Source: Hermatobates lingyangjiaoensis
Taxonomy: Eukaryota; Arthropoda; Insecta; Hemiptera; Hermatobatidae
DNA length: 64,000 nt
Direction of reading: 5' to 3'
NCBI GenBank assembly: GCA_026182355.1
Contig: JAPFBL010000244.1
Coordinates: 567,501-631,500 of the forward strand
In this document: in pieces, positions 27,694-33,145 of the stretch
Numbering within the stretch: position 1 is the first letter of the stretch
How the letters are laid out: each line of letters opens with the position of its first letter
Program-made: the position numbers and the translations under genes
Notes under the pieces: model-generated
The model's input: only the letters and a program-made list of their open reading frames with translations
Databases searched by the model: none
What the model was told of the DNA's origin: nothing

Positions 27694-29055
27694 TTCAAAA
27701 TTGAAGATAGGTAGCACACAAAGTAAAGAAACACACTTATAAACTCAAATTTTCGGGCAATCCGTCTTCAGGAGAAAAGAAAAAGGGAGACAAAGCACGT
27801 TGTAGACGCAACGGCTAGTAACTCGTTTGAACTGTTATGTTGTCCAGTTTGGATCGTCTTTCCGTTGACTACGTGTATATATGGTATATATCATTAGACC
27901 CTATAACAGTTATATATAACATGTTATCTCTATAGTAAAATAATGTTATCAACAATGTATATCTGTCTATCGACAGTTACCGTCAACAGGACAACTACTT
28001 GACCTCTGCTCTTCTTATCTTGTCAAAAATACAGAAGTAAGTATTGGTTGTTATTTTTCTAGGATTAATTCCTAGGAATAATTTGTCTTCTAAAATTAAT
28101 TCACATAAATCAATGTTACTAAAGTATACTGAAAATTATTTTTATTTATTTTATGGTTAATTAACAAAAAATGTACTTTTACATGTAAAAGTACCTTATC
28201 CGTGCCATTAACTGGAATTTCTATCGTCCCATGACTAATATGAAATTCAGCTATTGAACCTAGGTTTATCTGCGCAATAACACTAAATACGGTAAATACA
28301 ATTAAAAATATACAGTACAATTAACAGGTAACACAGCTGAGGCCATTCAATATGTAATGATGAACAATTGTCTTAAAGTATAATCATTCCGTAAAACAAA
28401 CTCACAGCGAGAGAAATCCATATGTGAAGCTGCGCCGATTCACGTCGTAAGATTTCAAGCACCTCATGTGAATCTGGTAATTGATCAATATCTAATTCCA
28501 GGACCTATGGCAAATTGCACAACACATGAATAGACAATGTAAAGAAATGTAGTTGCTAAATTAATCTTTGTATTTCAATCTCATCGAATAATAACAAGAT
28601 TATCTTTCGATAAAAGGTAAAGTAAAATTTTTCTGACTTCAATTCACACTAGCTTATGGTAATAAAGGATTACTAATTATGAGTCAATTAATAATAATTG
28701 AGGAAGACACCCTTTCCCGATGCATACAAATAAATAAAAAACTTATAATGTATTAGACAATAAACTAGGATGTATTCATACAATCGTTTGAGAGGTAAAC
28801 AGCTAGTAAGTGTTCAAGTTAAAATACTGAGATTGTAAACTTATATTGTTATATACTCTTTCTAACTAAAATAATGAAACTAGAATTAGCTAATAGAAAG
28901 TGGTTAACCATAAAAATTTAATTCATATGAATCAATATCACTAAAGTATTCTGAAAATTATTTTTATTTATTTAATGGTTAATTAACAAAAAATATACTT
29001 TCACATGCAAAAGTACCTTATCCGTGCCTTTAACTGGAATTTCTATAGAGTTCAT
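5939..29055 (-). CDS. CTR9: CTR9 homologue, Paf1 complex TPR scaffold subunit (N-terminal ~45%)
   Basis: CTR9 is the TPR-rich scaffold of the nuclear Paf1 complex, which travels with RNA polymerase II and supports elongation and histone modification. Eleven minus-strand exons join in one frame with GT-AG introns: 29055-29017, 28504-28406, 26562-26323, 22538-22392, 19947-19826, 18229-18034, 15515-15408, 13732-13613, 10783-10652, 8706-8528, 6140-~5939. They give about 527 residues, against about 1170 in animal orthologues, so the C-terminal half lies left of the window. Family landmarks, from memory of human CTR9: SIEIP near the start, [60 protein letters not shown] and YNLARL. Exon 11 shows a frameshift that I attribute to sequence errors. 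The start is the ATG at 29055, in the exon that fits orthologue N termini. The gene diverges from MPC2. Confidence 0.96.
6287..6328 (-). ncRNA. hammerhead-like motif at the 3' end of the Penelope-like element
   Basis: Minus strand: ACUCUGACGA, then A, stem II AACCG/CGGUU around CUUGUUA, GAA, palindromic stem III AGAUCU, cleavage-type U, then AGUC. Stem I would pair at least ACU with AGU. This copy is physically attached to RT and GIY-YIG coding sequence. Confidence 0.65.
6497..6860 (-). pseudogene. GIY-YIG endonuclease region of the Penelope-like element
   Basis: Reads [18 protein letters not shown], then [20 protein letters not shown], then [19 protein letters not shown]. The GIY...YIG signature is present as GIY-x10-YIG, and the CKNC upstream of HKIYIG is the Cys pair common in Penelope endonucleases. 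The reading shifts frame relative to the RT at about 6860. Confidence 0.88.
6864..7637 (-). pseudogene. Penelope-like reverse transcriptase, C-terminal half
   Basis: An open frame runs from the (GA)n junction to a stop at 6864. RT motifs are visible: [16 protein letters not shown] (motif B-like), [10 protein letters not shown] with the catalytic YVDD (motif C), LPFLDVLI and YRKP. N-terminal RT motifs, including the first catalytic Asp, are missing. A one-base frame change separates it from the endonuclease segment, so the element is dead. Confidence 0.9.
7638..7828. repeat. (GA)n microsatellite with GTGAGTGACTGTG interruptions
   Basis: Long GAGAGA tracts with a repeated TGTGTGAAAGAG interruption, abutting the truncated 5' end of the Penelope-like element. 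Confidence 0.95.
7895..8430 (+). mobile_element. Penelope-derived half-element, CGAAACGCGTTG family
   Basis: A single arm of the family that forms palindromes at 13806-14590 and 57187-57845. It carries the motif at 8341-8374: CUGAGGA, A, stem II GAACAC/GUGUUC, GAA, palindromic stem III ACGCGU, U. It ends in the TGGAGACCATTTCATTAGC-type tail. No ORF. Confidence 0.75.
8528..8706 (-). CDS. CTR9: CTR9 exon 10 (residues 402-461)
   Basis: 179 nt from [20 protein letters not shown] to NNVGCLHY plus a split Arg codon. TTACAG acceptor, GTATGTG donor. Contains PPEILNNVG, diagnostic for CTR9. Confidence 0.97.
8925..9105. repeat. AT-rich local tandem triplication
   Basis: Three copies of a TTATTATTATTATTCTTTTC - TTTATTTTCTAACTTACTAT unit of about 50-75 bp. 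The region 9105-9690 that follows is AT-rich intron with nothing recognised. Confidence 0.8.
9692..10414. mobile_element. hAT-type MITE with a nested Penelope-derived hairpin
   Basis: Ends CAGTAGTTCTCAACC and, on the other strand, CATCGGTTCTCAACG, a common hAT terminal form. They are flanked by the 8-bp near-duplication CTATAGAC (9684-9691) and ATATAGAC (10415-10422). Inside, 9945-10165 is an inverted pair of CGAAACGCGTTG-family ends. No transposase. Confidence 0.8.
10652..10783 (-). CDS. CTR9: CTR9 exon 9 (residues 358-401)
   Basis: 44 codons from [20 protein letters not shown] to [10 protein letters not shown], phase 0, TTTTAG acceptor and a less usual GTTTGT donor. Contains ILGSLYAS. The low-complexity SSSSQSK replaces the acidic loop I recall from vertebrates. 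Confidence 0.95.
10920..10972 (-). ncRNA. diverged hammerhead-like motif, GAAACGUC type
   Basis: Minus strand: CUUGAAAAUAACGAAC...GGCGAAACGUCGGC. The GAA-ACGU-C part fits the stem III plus cleavage-base pattern, but the CUGANGA core is poor. Probably a decayed copy. Confidence 0.35.
11085..11210. repeat. palindromic hairpin with two opposed hammerhead-like motifs
   Basis: Near-perfect inverted repeat around 11142. The plus arm (11144-11185) reads GCUC, UUGAAGA, U, stem II GGGA/UCCC, AAA, palindromic ACCGGU, C, GAGC; stem I GCUC/GAGC is 4 bp. The minus arm (11100-11141) keeps the canonical GAA. The core carries C-to-U at its first base. Confidence 0.55.
11950..12260 (+). mobile_element. Penelope-derived element, TGAATAAAACTTCATTTG family
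   Basis: Contains the motif at 12162-12196: CUGAUGA, U, stem II GAACAC/GUGUUU, GAA, palindromic ACGCGU, U. It ends in TGGAGACTTTTGTTTATCC. A palindromic relative lies at 58310-58550. No coding content. Confidence 0.65.
12508..13002. mobile_element. hAT-type MITE with perfect 8-bp target duplication
   Basis: Flanked by CAGTACAC on both sides (12500-12507, 13003-13010). The left end has GGGCAAAATACGACCCGCGGGCC and the right end, read inversely, CAGGGGTGGGCAATTATT then CGCGGGC, a typical hAT terminal pair. No transposase. Its right half and flank are tandemly duplicated just downstream. Confidence 0.85.
13003..13490. repeat. second copy of the hAT right half and flank
   Basis: 13093-13483 repeats 12790-13085, including the right hAT end, the CAGTACAC copy (13393-13400) and the adjoining flank. 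The second copy carries several extra insertions of a few bases to about 50 bases relative to the first, e.g. around GGGTTTGTGATCAACCAAAC. Confidence 0.75.
13613..13732 (-). CDS. CTR9: CTR9 exon 8 (residues 318-357)
   Basis: 40 codons from [20 protein letters not shown] to RGDTEN, phase 0, TTTCAG acceptor and GTTAGT donor. Contains [12 protein letters not shown], a CTR9 landmark. Confidence 0.96.
13806..14590. mobile_element. 785-bp palindrome of two Penelope-derived ends (CGAAACGCGTTG family)
   Basis: Two arms of about 385 bp meet head to head near 14198. Each outer part carries the hammerhead-like motif, minus strand at 13864-13896 and plus strand at 14503-14537. Both ends show TCTCCACAYATAAAAATTT or its complement. 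It sits in CTR9 intron 7. No coding content. Confidence 0.8.
14732..14921. mobile_element. short palindromic element with opposed hammerhead-like motifs
   Basis: Arms end in AAAGAACACNTAGAAACAAC and its complement. The plus motif (14850-14874) is CUGAUGA, G, GAC/GUC, GAA, palindromic AUAU, U. The minus motif (14773-14798) has UAAA for GAAA. A sister copy is at 15088-15268. Confidence 0.7.
15088..15268. mobile_element. sister palindromic element, AUAU stem III family
   Basis: Same layout as 14732-14921, 170 bp away. Plus motif at 15207-15232: CUGAUGA, C, GAC/GUC, GAA, AUAU, U. Minus motif at 15122-15147. It lies in CTR9 intron 7 just 3' of exon 7. Confidence 0.7.
15408..15515 (-). CDS. CTR9: CTR9 exon 7 (residues 282-317)
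   Basis: 36 codons from [20 protein letters not shown] to ARFFHVQ, phase 0, TTACAG acceptor and GTAACA donor. Matches the orthologue segment [11 protein letters not shown]...SCYQLAR. Confidence 0.96.
16018..16931 (-). mobile_element. internally deleted mariner element with perfect 29-bp TIRs
   Basis: The ends 16018-16046 and 16903-16931 are perfect inverted repeats of 29 bp starting CGAGGTGTGTAAATAAAG. Both are flanked by TA (16016-16017, 16932-16933), as expected for mariner/Tc1 insertion. At 914 bp it is shorter than a full mariner of about 1.3 kb, the loss being in the middle of the transposase. Confidence 0.95.
16147..16756 (-). pseudogene. mariner transposase, central catalytic part deleted
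   Basis: The first segment (16756-16337) has the N-terminal HTH region: [32 protein letters not shown] and the linker DEPRSGRPS, then a second HTH with [13 protein letters not shown]. After a deletion the frame changes and the C-terminal segment (16389-16147) gives [19 protein letters not shown], holding the last catalytic Asp of the DD34D triad. The first two catalytic Asp residues are missing, so it cannot transpose itself. The intact TIRs could still be mobilised in trans. Confidence 0.93.
17791..17955 (+). mobile_element. tRNA-derived SINE (5' half)
   Basis: tRNA-like head with a weak A box and a clear B box (GGTTCGATACC), then CGATTTATTTACGCC and CGTCTCTCGGAGAG body segments. Truncated after about 165 bp. 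Not a functional tRNA gene: no cloverleaf could be closed. Confidence 0.75.
18034..18229 (-). CDS. CTR9: CTR9 exon 6 (residues 216-281)
   Basis: 196 nt completing the split Arg, then [20 protein letters not shown] to [15 protein letters not shown] acceptor, GTAACC donor. Contains the conserved SRAYHID and [16 protein letters not shown] blocks. Confidence 0.97.
18310..18700. repeat. diverged Penelope-derived inverted pair
   Basis: The plus copy near 18332-18375 reads CUGAUCA-A-GACCG...UAGUU-GAA-AGAUCU-G-AGUC. The minus copy near 18645-18680 reads ...GAAAGATCTTAGTC with a degraded core. Related to the 3' end of the element at 6249-7640. Confidence 0.55.
18730..18815 (-). mobile_element. tRNA-derived SINE head fragment
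   Basis: Minus strand: GGTTAGCCCAGTGTC A-box-like and GGGTTCAATACC B box, without the SINE body. Confidence 0.6.
19091..19265 (+). mobile_element. tRNA-derived SINE
   Basis: Head with GGTTAGCTCATTGGTTAACG (A box) and GGTTCAATCCC (B box), then TTTATTCACGCGG, GGTGAATAAATCTGAGCA and the AACGTTAAACCGTCGG body. Followed by repeat R1 sequence. Confidence 0.8.
19826..19947 (-). CDS. CTR9: CTR9 exon 5 (residues 176-216)
   Basis: 122 nt from [17 protein letters not shown] to GNQEKA plus a split Arg codon (AG|G). GCAG acceptor, GTAAGTG donor. A TPR helix pair. Confidence 0.96.
20405..20830. mobile_element. Penelope-derived palindromes, GAAAATTTGAG family, in (TA)n
   Basis: Two opposed units. The minus motif (20484-20514) is CUC, CUGAAGA, C, GG/CC, GAA, palindromic AAUU, U, GAG. 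The plus motif (20705-20735) has stem II GGA-UCA-UCC. Stem I CUC/GAG closes in both. Flanked by ATATATAT tracts. Confidence 0.65.
21235..22115 (+). other. GC-rich island, unclassified retroelement-like fragment
   Basis: About 880 bases of clearly higher GC than the AT-rich surroundings, in CTR9 intron 4. Two short open frames (21240-21467, 21870-22106) have no motif I recognise; the second contains [20 protein letters not shown]. No RT, endonuclease or zinc-finger motif is visible. The abrupt composition change suggests a 5' or untranslated part of a retroelement. It ends before a (TA)n tract. Confidence 0.4.
22392..22538 (-). CDS. CTR9: CTR9 exon 4 (residues 127-175)
   Basis: 49 codons from [20 protein letters not shown] to CIAYNKK, phase 0 at both ends, TTTCAG acceptor and GTAAGA donor. 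It continues a TPR, with near-identity to animal CTR9 at DQADAQF and [10 protein letters not shown]. Confidence 0.97.
22940..23188 (-). mobile_element. 249-bp GC-rich insertion with 14-bp target duplication
   Basis: Flanked by GTTTACAGCATTCC at 22926-22939 and 23189-23202, a perfect 14-bp duplication typical of LINE-mediated insertion. The minus strand has a 78-aa open frame (23178-22942) containing [14 protein letters not shown] and KVDLAEEGS. Family not recognised: a short LINE 3' fragment or a SINE. Confidence 0.65.
23634..23890 (+). mobile_element. tRNA-derived SINE inserted in R1
   Basis: GGTTAGCTTAATGGTTA (A box) and GGGGTTCGATACCC (B box), then ATTAATCACGCGG, GGTGAATAAATCTGAGAACG, TCCCTCGGAGAAGACGTTAA and a diverged 3' part with TTGAGTTAAGGTAAAATTTT. 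Confidence 0.85.
24180..25720 (+). repeat. half of a foldback-type dispersed repeat
   Basis: About 1.5 kb related to 34480-36025 (same strand) and 33130-34400 (opposite strand). Shared text includes TTAGTATAACTACAGCAGTAAT, ACGAGCCGTTTAGCGTC and ATCAACTTGATCCATCAAAG. AT-rich; ORF at 24652-24912 is not supported as a gene. Confidence 0.7.
25814..25985. repeat. imperfect (TAG)n microsatellite
   Basis: TAGTAGTAGTAG tracts with point interruptions, in CTR9 intron 3. Confidence 0.85.
25998..26230. repeat. two-copy tandem duplication of about 116 bp
   Basis: Starts AACTCAGAAAAAAGAATTGG in both copies (about 26000 and 26117). The second copy ends about 90 bases 3' (in transcript sense) of CTR9 exon 3. 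TTGAGAACCCCTGATC in the first unit resembles a hAT end. Confidence 0.8.
26323..26562 (-). CDS. CTR9: CTR9 exon 3 (residues 47-126)
   Basis: 80 codons from [12 protein letters not shown] to ADKIIMYDQ, preceded by CCTTAG and followed by GTAAGTGG. It carries the first TPR and the conserved YRDYEKDQM and [10 protein letters not shown] motifs. 24 bases of this exon (26384-26407) are duplicated in the downstream intron at 26265-26288. Confidence 0.97.
27245..27690. mobile_element. ~300-bp palindrome, GAAACGTTGGC family, between (TA)n tracts
   Basis: Arms 27307-27458 and 27466-27607 are near-perfect inverses. Each carries AAGGTTTTAAATAAAACC then GAAACGUUGG: stem II and GAA-ACGU-U are preserved but the core is CUAUGAA or CUAUCAA instead of CUGANGA. 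Flanked by (TA)n at 27280-27300 and 27640-27690. Confidence 0.6.
27695..27880 (-). mobile_element. Penelope-derived single unit, GAAAATTTGAG family
   Basis: Minus-strand motif near 27744-27774: CUC, CUGAAGA, C, GGAUUGCC, GAA, AAUU, U, GAG. Very similar to 20405-20620 and 46020-46290. Abuts a (TA)n tract. Confidence 0.65.
28195..28239 (-). pseudogene. duplicated CTR9 exon 1 lacking its ATG, inside intron 2
   Basis: Reads [15 protein letters not shown] and keeps the same GTAC donor as exon 1. The homology with the true exon 1 region continues about 100 bp into the downstream intron (28090-28225 versus 28910-29046). The codon where Met is expected is ATT. It lies 3' of exon 2, so it cannot serve as exon 1 of the normal transcript. 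The frame is open back to an AG at about 28269 and in phase 0, so a cassette exon or alternative start is possible but unsupported. Confidence 0.75.
28406..28504 (-). CDS. CTR9: CTR9 exon 2 (residues 14-46)
   Basis: 33 codons, phase 0 at both ends. It starts [20 protein letters not shown] and ends in QLHIWISLA before GTGAGT. It matches the conserved leader that precedes the first TPR. Confidence 0.95.
29017..29055 (-). CDS. CTR9: CTR9 exon 1 (start codon exon, residues 1-13)
   Basis: ATG then [13 protein letters not shown], followed by a GTACTT donor in phase 0. Orthologues begin M-S-x-G-S-I-E-I-P, so this is the natural N terminus, slightly shortened. A second copy of this exon, without ATG, lies at 28195-28239. 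Confidence 0.88.
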
Positions 29056-29279
29056 CGTTACAATAGTTTTAGGCAATTATTTCACAAAAACTACTCATTA
29101 ACACAAAGAAAAACAAAACGGTACATTTATGAAAATAGATGTAACATATTTAAACAAAAGTAGCGAACTTGAAGGAAGGTTACAATCAGTGTTGCCATAT
29201 CCAAAATAATGTAGAGGATATGACCTTCCAACGTTTATAACTTGATTACTATTCAAGGCAAATTTATTATCAGTTTGCC
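29056..29279. promoter_or_regulatory. putative bidirectional CTR9/MPC2 promoter
   Basis: 224 bp separate the two start codons, so both 5' UTRs and core promoters must fit here. No TATA box stands out. CAGTGTTGCCA near 29189-29199 resembles a word often seen near insect housekeeping promoters. Transcription starts cannot be placed from sequence alone. Confidence 0.6.
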
Positions 29280-29364
29280 ATGTCTGGAATTTATAAAAGT
29301 ATTATTTCCGTTGCAGATAAATTTGTTCCTGCTAAATTCCAGCCAATTTGGGTACATCCTGCAG
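29280..29364 (+). CDS. MPC2: MPC2 exon 1
   Basis: 28 codons plus one base, ending WVHPA(G), donor GTATGG. First ATG downstream of the shared promoter. Confidence 0.96.
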
Positions 29365-30545
29365 GTATGGAAATAATTATTTCATATTATCATAATCGTC
29401 TCATTCAGGAGCTGTTATTTTTTCAGTGTTATGTCATCTCTTTACTCATATATTAAACGTTTGAACTCATATTTGATACTTTGATTCATTTTACATTTCG
29501 GTTGCTGAAAGTAAAATTTACTCTATTTCAATTAATTTCAGGTCCAAAAACAGTTTTCTTTTGGGCTCCAATATGCAAGTGGGTAAGCAGAAAGAAAAAT
29601 GTGGCTTTGATTTGTTGATAGTTTGTTGTTTTTTCTGTAAAATGGATTACCGGATGTCGTATTACCTTCTAGGGCCTAGTTATAGCGGGTATTGGAGACC
29701 TATCCCGCCCCGCTGATAAACTGAGTGTATCCCAATCTGGCTCTCTTGCTGCAACAGGCATTATCTGGTCTAGATATTCGTTGGTAATTAAGCCTAAGAA
29801 CTGGAGTTTGTTCAGTGTTAACATGTTTGTCGCTCTGACTGGTCTTTATCAAGTAGCTAGAGCTGTGAAGTGAGTATAACGGAACATTTTTAGATCAATT
29901 AAAGTTTATCCAAAAAAAAATACTACTACGTTTTGTTATTCTTGTCACATAAACAACATAGGCAGTTTATGAAAGTTTGAATAGACTTCAAAAATGTACC
30001 CATGACATTGTTAACTCCATTTCATTATTCTCAAGCCAAAATCCAGTAGAGTGGAATTTCCCTGTATTGAACCCGTTATTATTAAAAAAACAAAGGGTTC
30101 ACTATTTTTAAAATTCTAAATACGAATTTGCTATTCTTTCATAGTAATGTTCATTTGGATAAACTTGAATTGCCCCACATATTTATATTTTATAAACTTT
30201 AATTTATTTCCTTGTTACTACTTCTTTGGTTTTTAATGTTTAATCTCATCAATAAAAAAAACAATGAAGTAAATTTACGAAAATAACTCGTAGAAACAAT
30301 ATTTCATATGCATAATGTAGAGTAATTTAATATTGTACTAATTAATTAATTAAATTAAAACTACAATTAAATAATTGATTGTAGAGTAAGTCGTTTTCTA
30401 TGCCATAGTAAGTAGAGAATTTGCCATATATAGAGCTAATATACAATTGTTCTGTAGTTGTTTAAACAACCTGCTCCATTGTAACCTACTTTTCAGCTAC
30501 TCGATGCAGCAGGAGAAAATGTTGAAGGGAAAAGGTTCTGAATAA
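29280..30545 (+). CDS. MPC2: mitochondrial pyruvate carrier 2 (MPC2), complete
   Basis: MPC2 pairs with MPC1 in the inner mitochondrial membrane to import pyruvate. Four exons (29280-29364, 29542-29582, 29673-29869, 30497-30545) join in frame with GT-AG introns to give 123 residues, close to the usual ~125. Landmarks: KFQPIWVHPAGPKTVFFWAP, KWGLVIAGIGDLSRPADKLS, SQSGSLAATGIIWSRYSLVI and KPKNWSLFSVNMFVALTG. The two hydrophobic stretches after VFFWAP and WSRYSLVI, and a basic C-terminal tail (KMLKGKGSE), fit the family. The start at 29280 gives MSGIYKSIISVADKF, an amphipathic N terminus. Head-to-head with CTR9, likely co-regulated by a shared promoter. Confidence 0.97.
29542..29582 (+). CDS. MPC2: MPC2 exon 2
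   Basis: Completes the Gly, then PKTVFFWAPICKW. TTTCAG acceptor, GTAAGC donor. Start of the first membrane segment. Confidence 0.96.
29673..29869 (+). CDS. MPC2: MPC2 exon 3
   Basis: GLVIAGIGDLSRPADKLS to YQVARAV plus AA of a split codon. TTCTAG acceptor, GTGAGT donor. Holds the RPA(D/E)KLS and WSRYSLVI signature. Confidence 0.97.
30497..30545 (+). CDS. MPC2: MPC2 exon 4 and stop
   Basis: Completes Asn, then YSMQQEKMLKGKGSE and TAA. TTTCAG acceptor. Confidence 0.93.
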
Positions 30546-30819
30546 CTTTCAAAGAGATTATATGAAATTTCTTCCCATGGTATAAGGCCGAAAGAATTCT
30601 ATTTTAAACCGTTAAAGTGTTGTTATTTTTCATTTAAAATGTGTTATTTGTTGTACAATTTAAATATGGTTATAGTTTACTGAAGGTTTATGAATTTTCA
30701 TTGGTGATATGTTTATATATTTCATGGTTTTTCTCAGGCGACAGAAATCTGTGATAGGTATGTAAATCAAGTAACACACTTGTCTTTCATAAAATTCCAT
30801 TTTTTAGTCTGTGATTGAT

Positions 30820-30915
30820 AATAAATGCTATTTTCTTATACCTTATTTTCTATCTCTCTAGAAGACCTAGAGAAGAAAAAAAAATGATATCACATTGAAC
30901 TTCACTATAAATAAA
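30820..30915 (+). terminator. MPC2: candidate MPC2 polyadenylation signals
   Basis: AATAAA hexamers at 30820-30825 and 30910-30915, 275 and 365 bases after the stop. Either could direct 3' end formation; in such AT-rich DNA chance hits are common. Confidence 0.45.
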
Positions 30916-32940
30916 CATCTTCCCAAACTTACGAGAGCTTAATTTATTTAACTAAGTCATTCTAAAAATCATTTATTGAACTAGTAATTGCCATGAAGAC
31001 ATTCAATTAAATACTATAACACTAAATAATAAATAGAACTGATTCTAATTAAACTAAGCTTACTTAACTAAATATATGTTAGAAATTTTCAAAAGTAAAT
31101 TACTCTTTGTAATCCTTAAGATGTTACAACATAAAGAAACCCTATTACTTTTAGGTATAAATATTTCATTACTGCATCCATTCAATTAAAATTCAGTGGC
31201 CAGATAGCTTCCATTGTTGCAGCTTCTACTTTTAAATCATATCGGAAGAACAAATGAGGGTTCATCTCTTTCTACTAAATAGAACATAGAAAACACATCA
31301 GAGGAAAGTAGAAAACAGATAATTAGAATAAAATTGTTAAAGAACAAGGGATGACATTTATGAAGTAAAGTACTGAAATTTTCCCATTTAAAAGTTTATT
31401 TCTGTTTAAAGAAAGTGCATATGAATGTTAAATATTTTTTCTTGATCCTTACAGTAAACTGTTGAAACATGTTATTGAAATCCACTGTTAAAAAACTATT
31501 TACTGCCTTATTTATTATCTATTTACGAAAGGAAACTGTTCAAAGGAATAATATAATAAAGGAATTTAGCTAATAGTTCGTCACTGAATGCATGTTTGAA
31601 AACTAAACCATATTTTTTTAGCATTAGACTATTCTCGTCCATCTGTTTTTCAGTGTTTTGTTTAGTTGCTTCGTTTTTAAATGTGTGGTAGCCATGTTTC
31701 AAAAGTGTGTTCATGTTTTCTACTATCCAGTTTTATCTAGGACATGTTAACAATAACGTGCAAAATGAGTGAAGACATGGAAACATATCTACCACACAGG
31801 TTAAAAAGAAAACAACTAAACATTAACAATGAAAATCGAACGATTCGGAAATTACAATTTACTAAGAATCTTGACATGTGGTTTCTATCAAAGAAACCTA
31901 CAGAACGAACTATTTATATATAATCAAAAAAAGTATTGCAAATTGTTCGAACTATTTTGAACAAAAAGATGTATTTATTTTTTCAAAATAGAATGAATTT
32001 GTTTTTAAATGATACCTTCTTCTGTCACCCTAAAGCTTAAACATAGTTACGGAGTGCCACCAATGTTTACGGAGTGTCTACCCGATTCACGTCACATAAT
32101 CAAAAAGCTAAAGGAGTAACCCTAAATCAAAATTACTTCTAAATACATGAAATTGTAGTCGAAGTATCAAGAAAAAAAAATGATACCTTTACTTGGAAAT
32201 TAGAATCAAAGTTGTATTATAAAAACAAAACAAAAAAATTGTTTCTACTACAAAATGTTTTTCTTCAGACATATCTAGAATAAAAATCAAAACATTGTAG
32301 TAATATGTGGATTAACACGTTTGTATTATGAATAAACTTGAAAAAAGAAAACTATTTTTCTTTTTCATGATGAAATTTTGTTTTGTATATAAACATAGTA
32401 GAAAATTTGTAAGTGTGAGAAAATACTTATGTAGTGACTTGACTCCATACGGGTAGAGAATTACTACTTACAGAAAACCTTGTGATTGGTATGTTTAAAT
32501 GTGATATTAAATAATAAAAATCAAATTAAATTTGATTTTTATTAAAAAAGATATTTTTCTATCATATTAAATTGAGCCATATTTTTCTATTGTCCCATTG
32601 TATTTTGTTTAAAAAAGTTCCAGAATAAAAGGTTTATTTTGAAAAGATTATTTCATTTTTTTTTTTATCAATCCCATTCCACCGGGGTTTCGGAGCTGGA
32701 GGAAATGTGCAGTCATGTAGTCGGAGCTGGGTCAATTTTTTTGCACACATAACAGTCAGAATCAATGTTCTTTGTATTTGGGTTGTACTATCCAACTTAG
32801 TAATTCTCAATACTTTTTGAGGCGACCCTAATCAGTATTCTGGGAATTGCTAAATAATTAATCTTGTAAATTACATTTATTTGCCTTACTGCAAGCCAAG
32901 TACAGTCGTTTTGAAGAAAGAAATTCGATCTGTTCATAAG
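30916..32940. other. AT-rich intergenic stretch without a supported gene
   Basis: Contains short open frames I cannot assign: a 63-aa frame on minus at 31714-31523 (contains KKYGLVFKHAFSDELLAKF) and a 53-residue frame on plus near 31764. Positions 32030-32165 resemble 61590-61710, a dispersed repeat. Confidence 0.5.
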
Positions 32941-32950
32941 TTCTGAGATA

Positions 32951-33145
32951 GGTTAGGTTAGGTTATGTTGCAGTGGGACTCCCACTAGGGAACGCATACA
33001 GACTGAACATTAGGACCTTTGTGATACTACACAATGAAGATTGATTCTACAGTGGGAGTCCTAAATTTTGCCTATCTCAAGCGTATATAGAGTAGGGGAT
33101 CTTTAACAAGTACTTGACATTGTACAGGCTCGAGACCGACAGCTT
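32951..33145 (-). mobile_element. SINE 3' half with GGTTAGGTTAGGTT tail
   Basis: Matches the 3' part of the full-length SINE at 43780-44106: GTGGGACTCCCACTAGGGAA, AATGAAGATTGATTCTACAG and GGGGATCTTTAACAAG. The tRNA-like head is absent and the sequence runs directly into the foldback repeat. Confidence 0.8.

Noticed and set aside
28240..28320. CTR9 start at the upstream ATG of the 28.3-kb frame (MYCIFLIVF...)
   Set aside because: It would add a hydrophobic leader unlike any CTR9 I know and lies downstream of exon 2. The ATG at 29055 fits better.
31180..31320. Possible minus-strand terminal exon (frame with FFRYDLKVEAATMEAIWPLN)
   Set aside because: The plausible TTTAG acceptor puts it out of frame, no upstream exon is recognisable and the family is unknown. 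Only weakly suggestive.
31523..31820. 63-aa minus frame and 53-aa plus frame near 31.5-31.9 kb
   Set aside because: No recognisable family, no splice context, AT-rich surroundings. Could be small genes, but nothing supports it.
32951..32970. Telomere or interstitial telomeric repeat (GGTTAGGTTAGG)
   Set aside because: Only two to three units, and always at the same end of a SINE.
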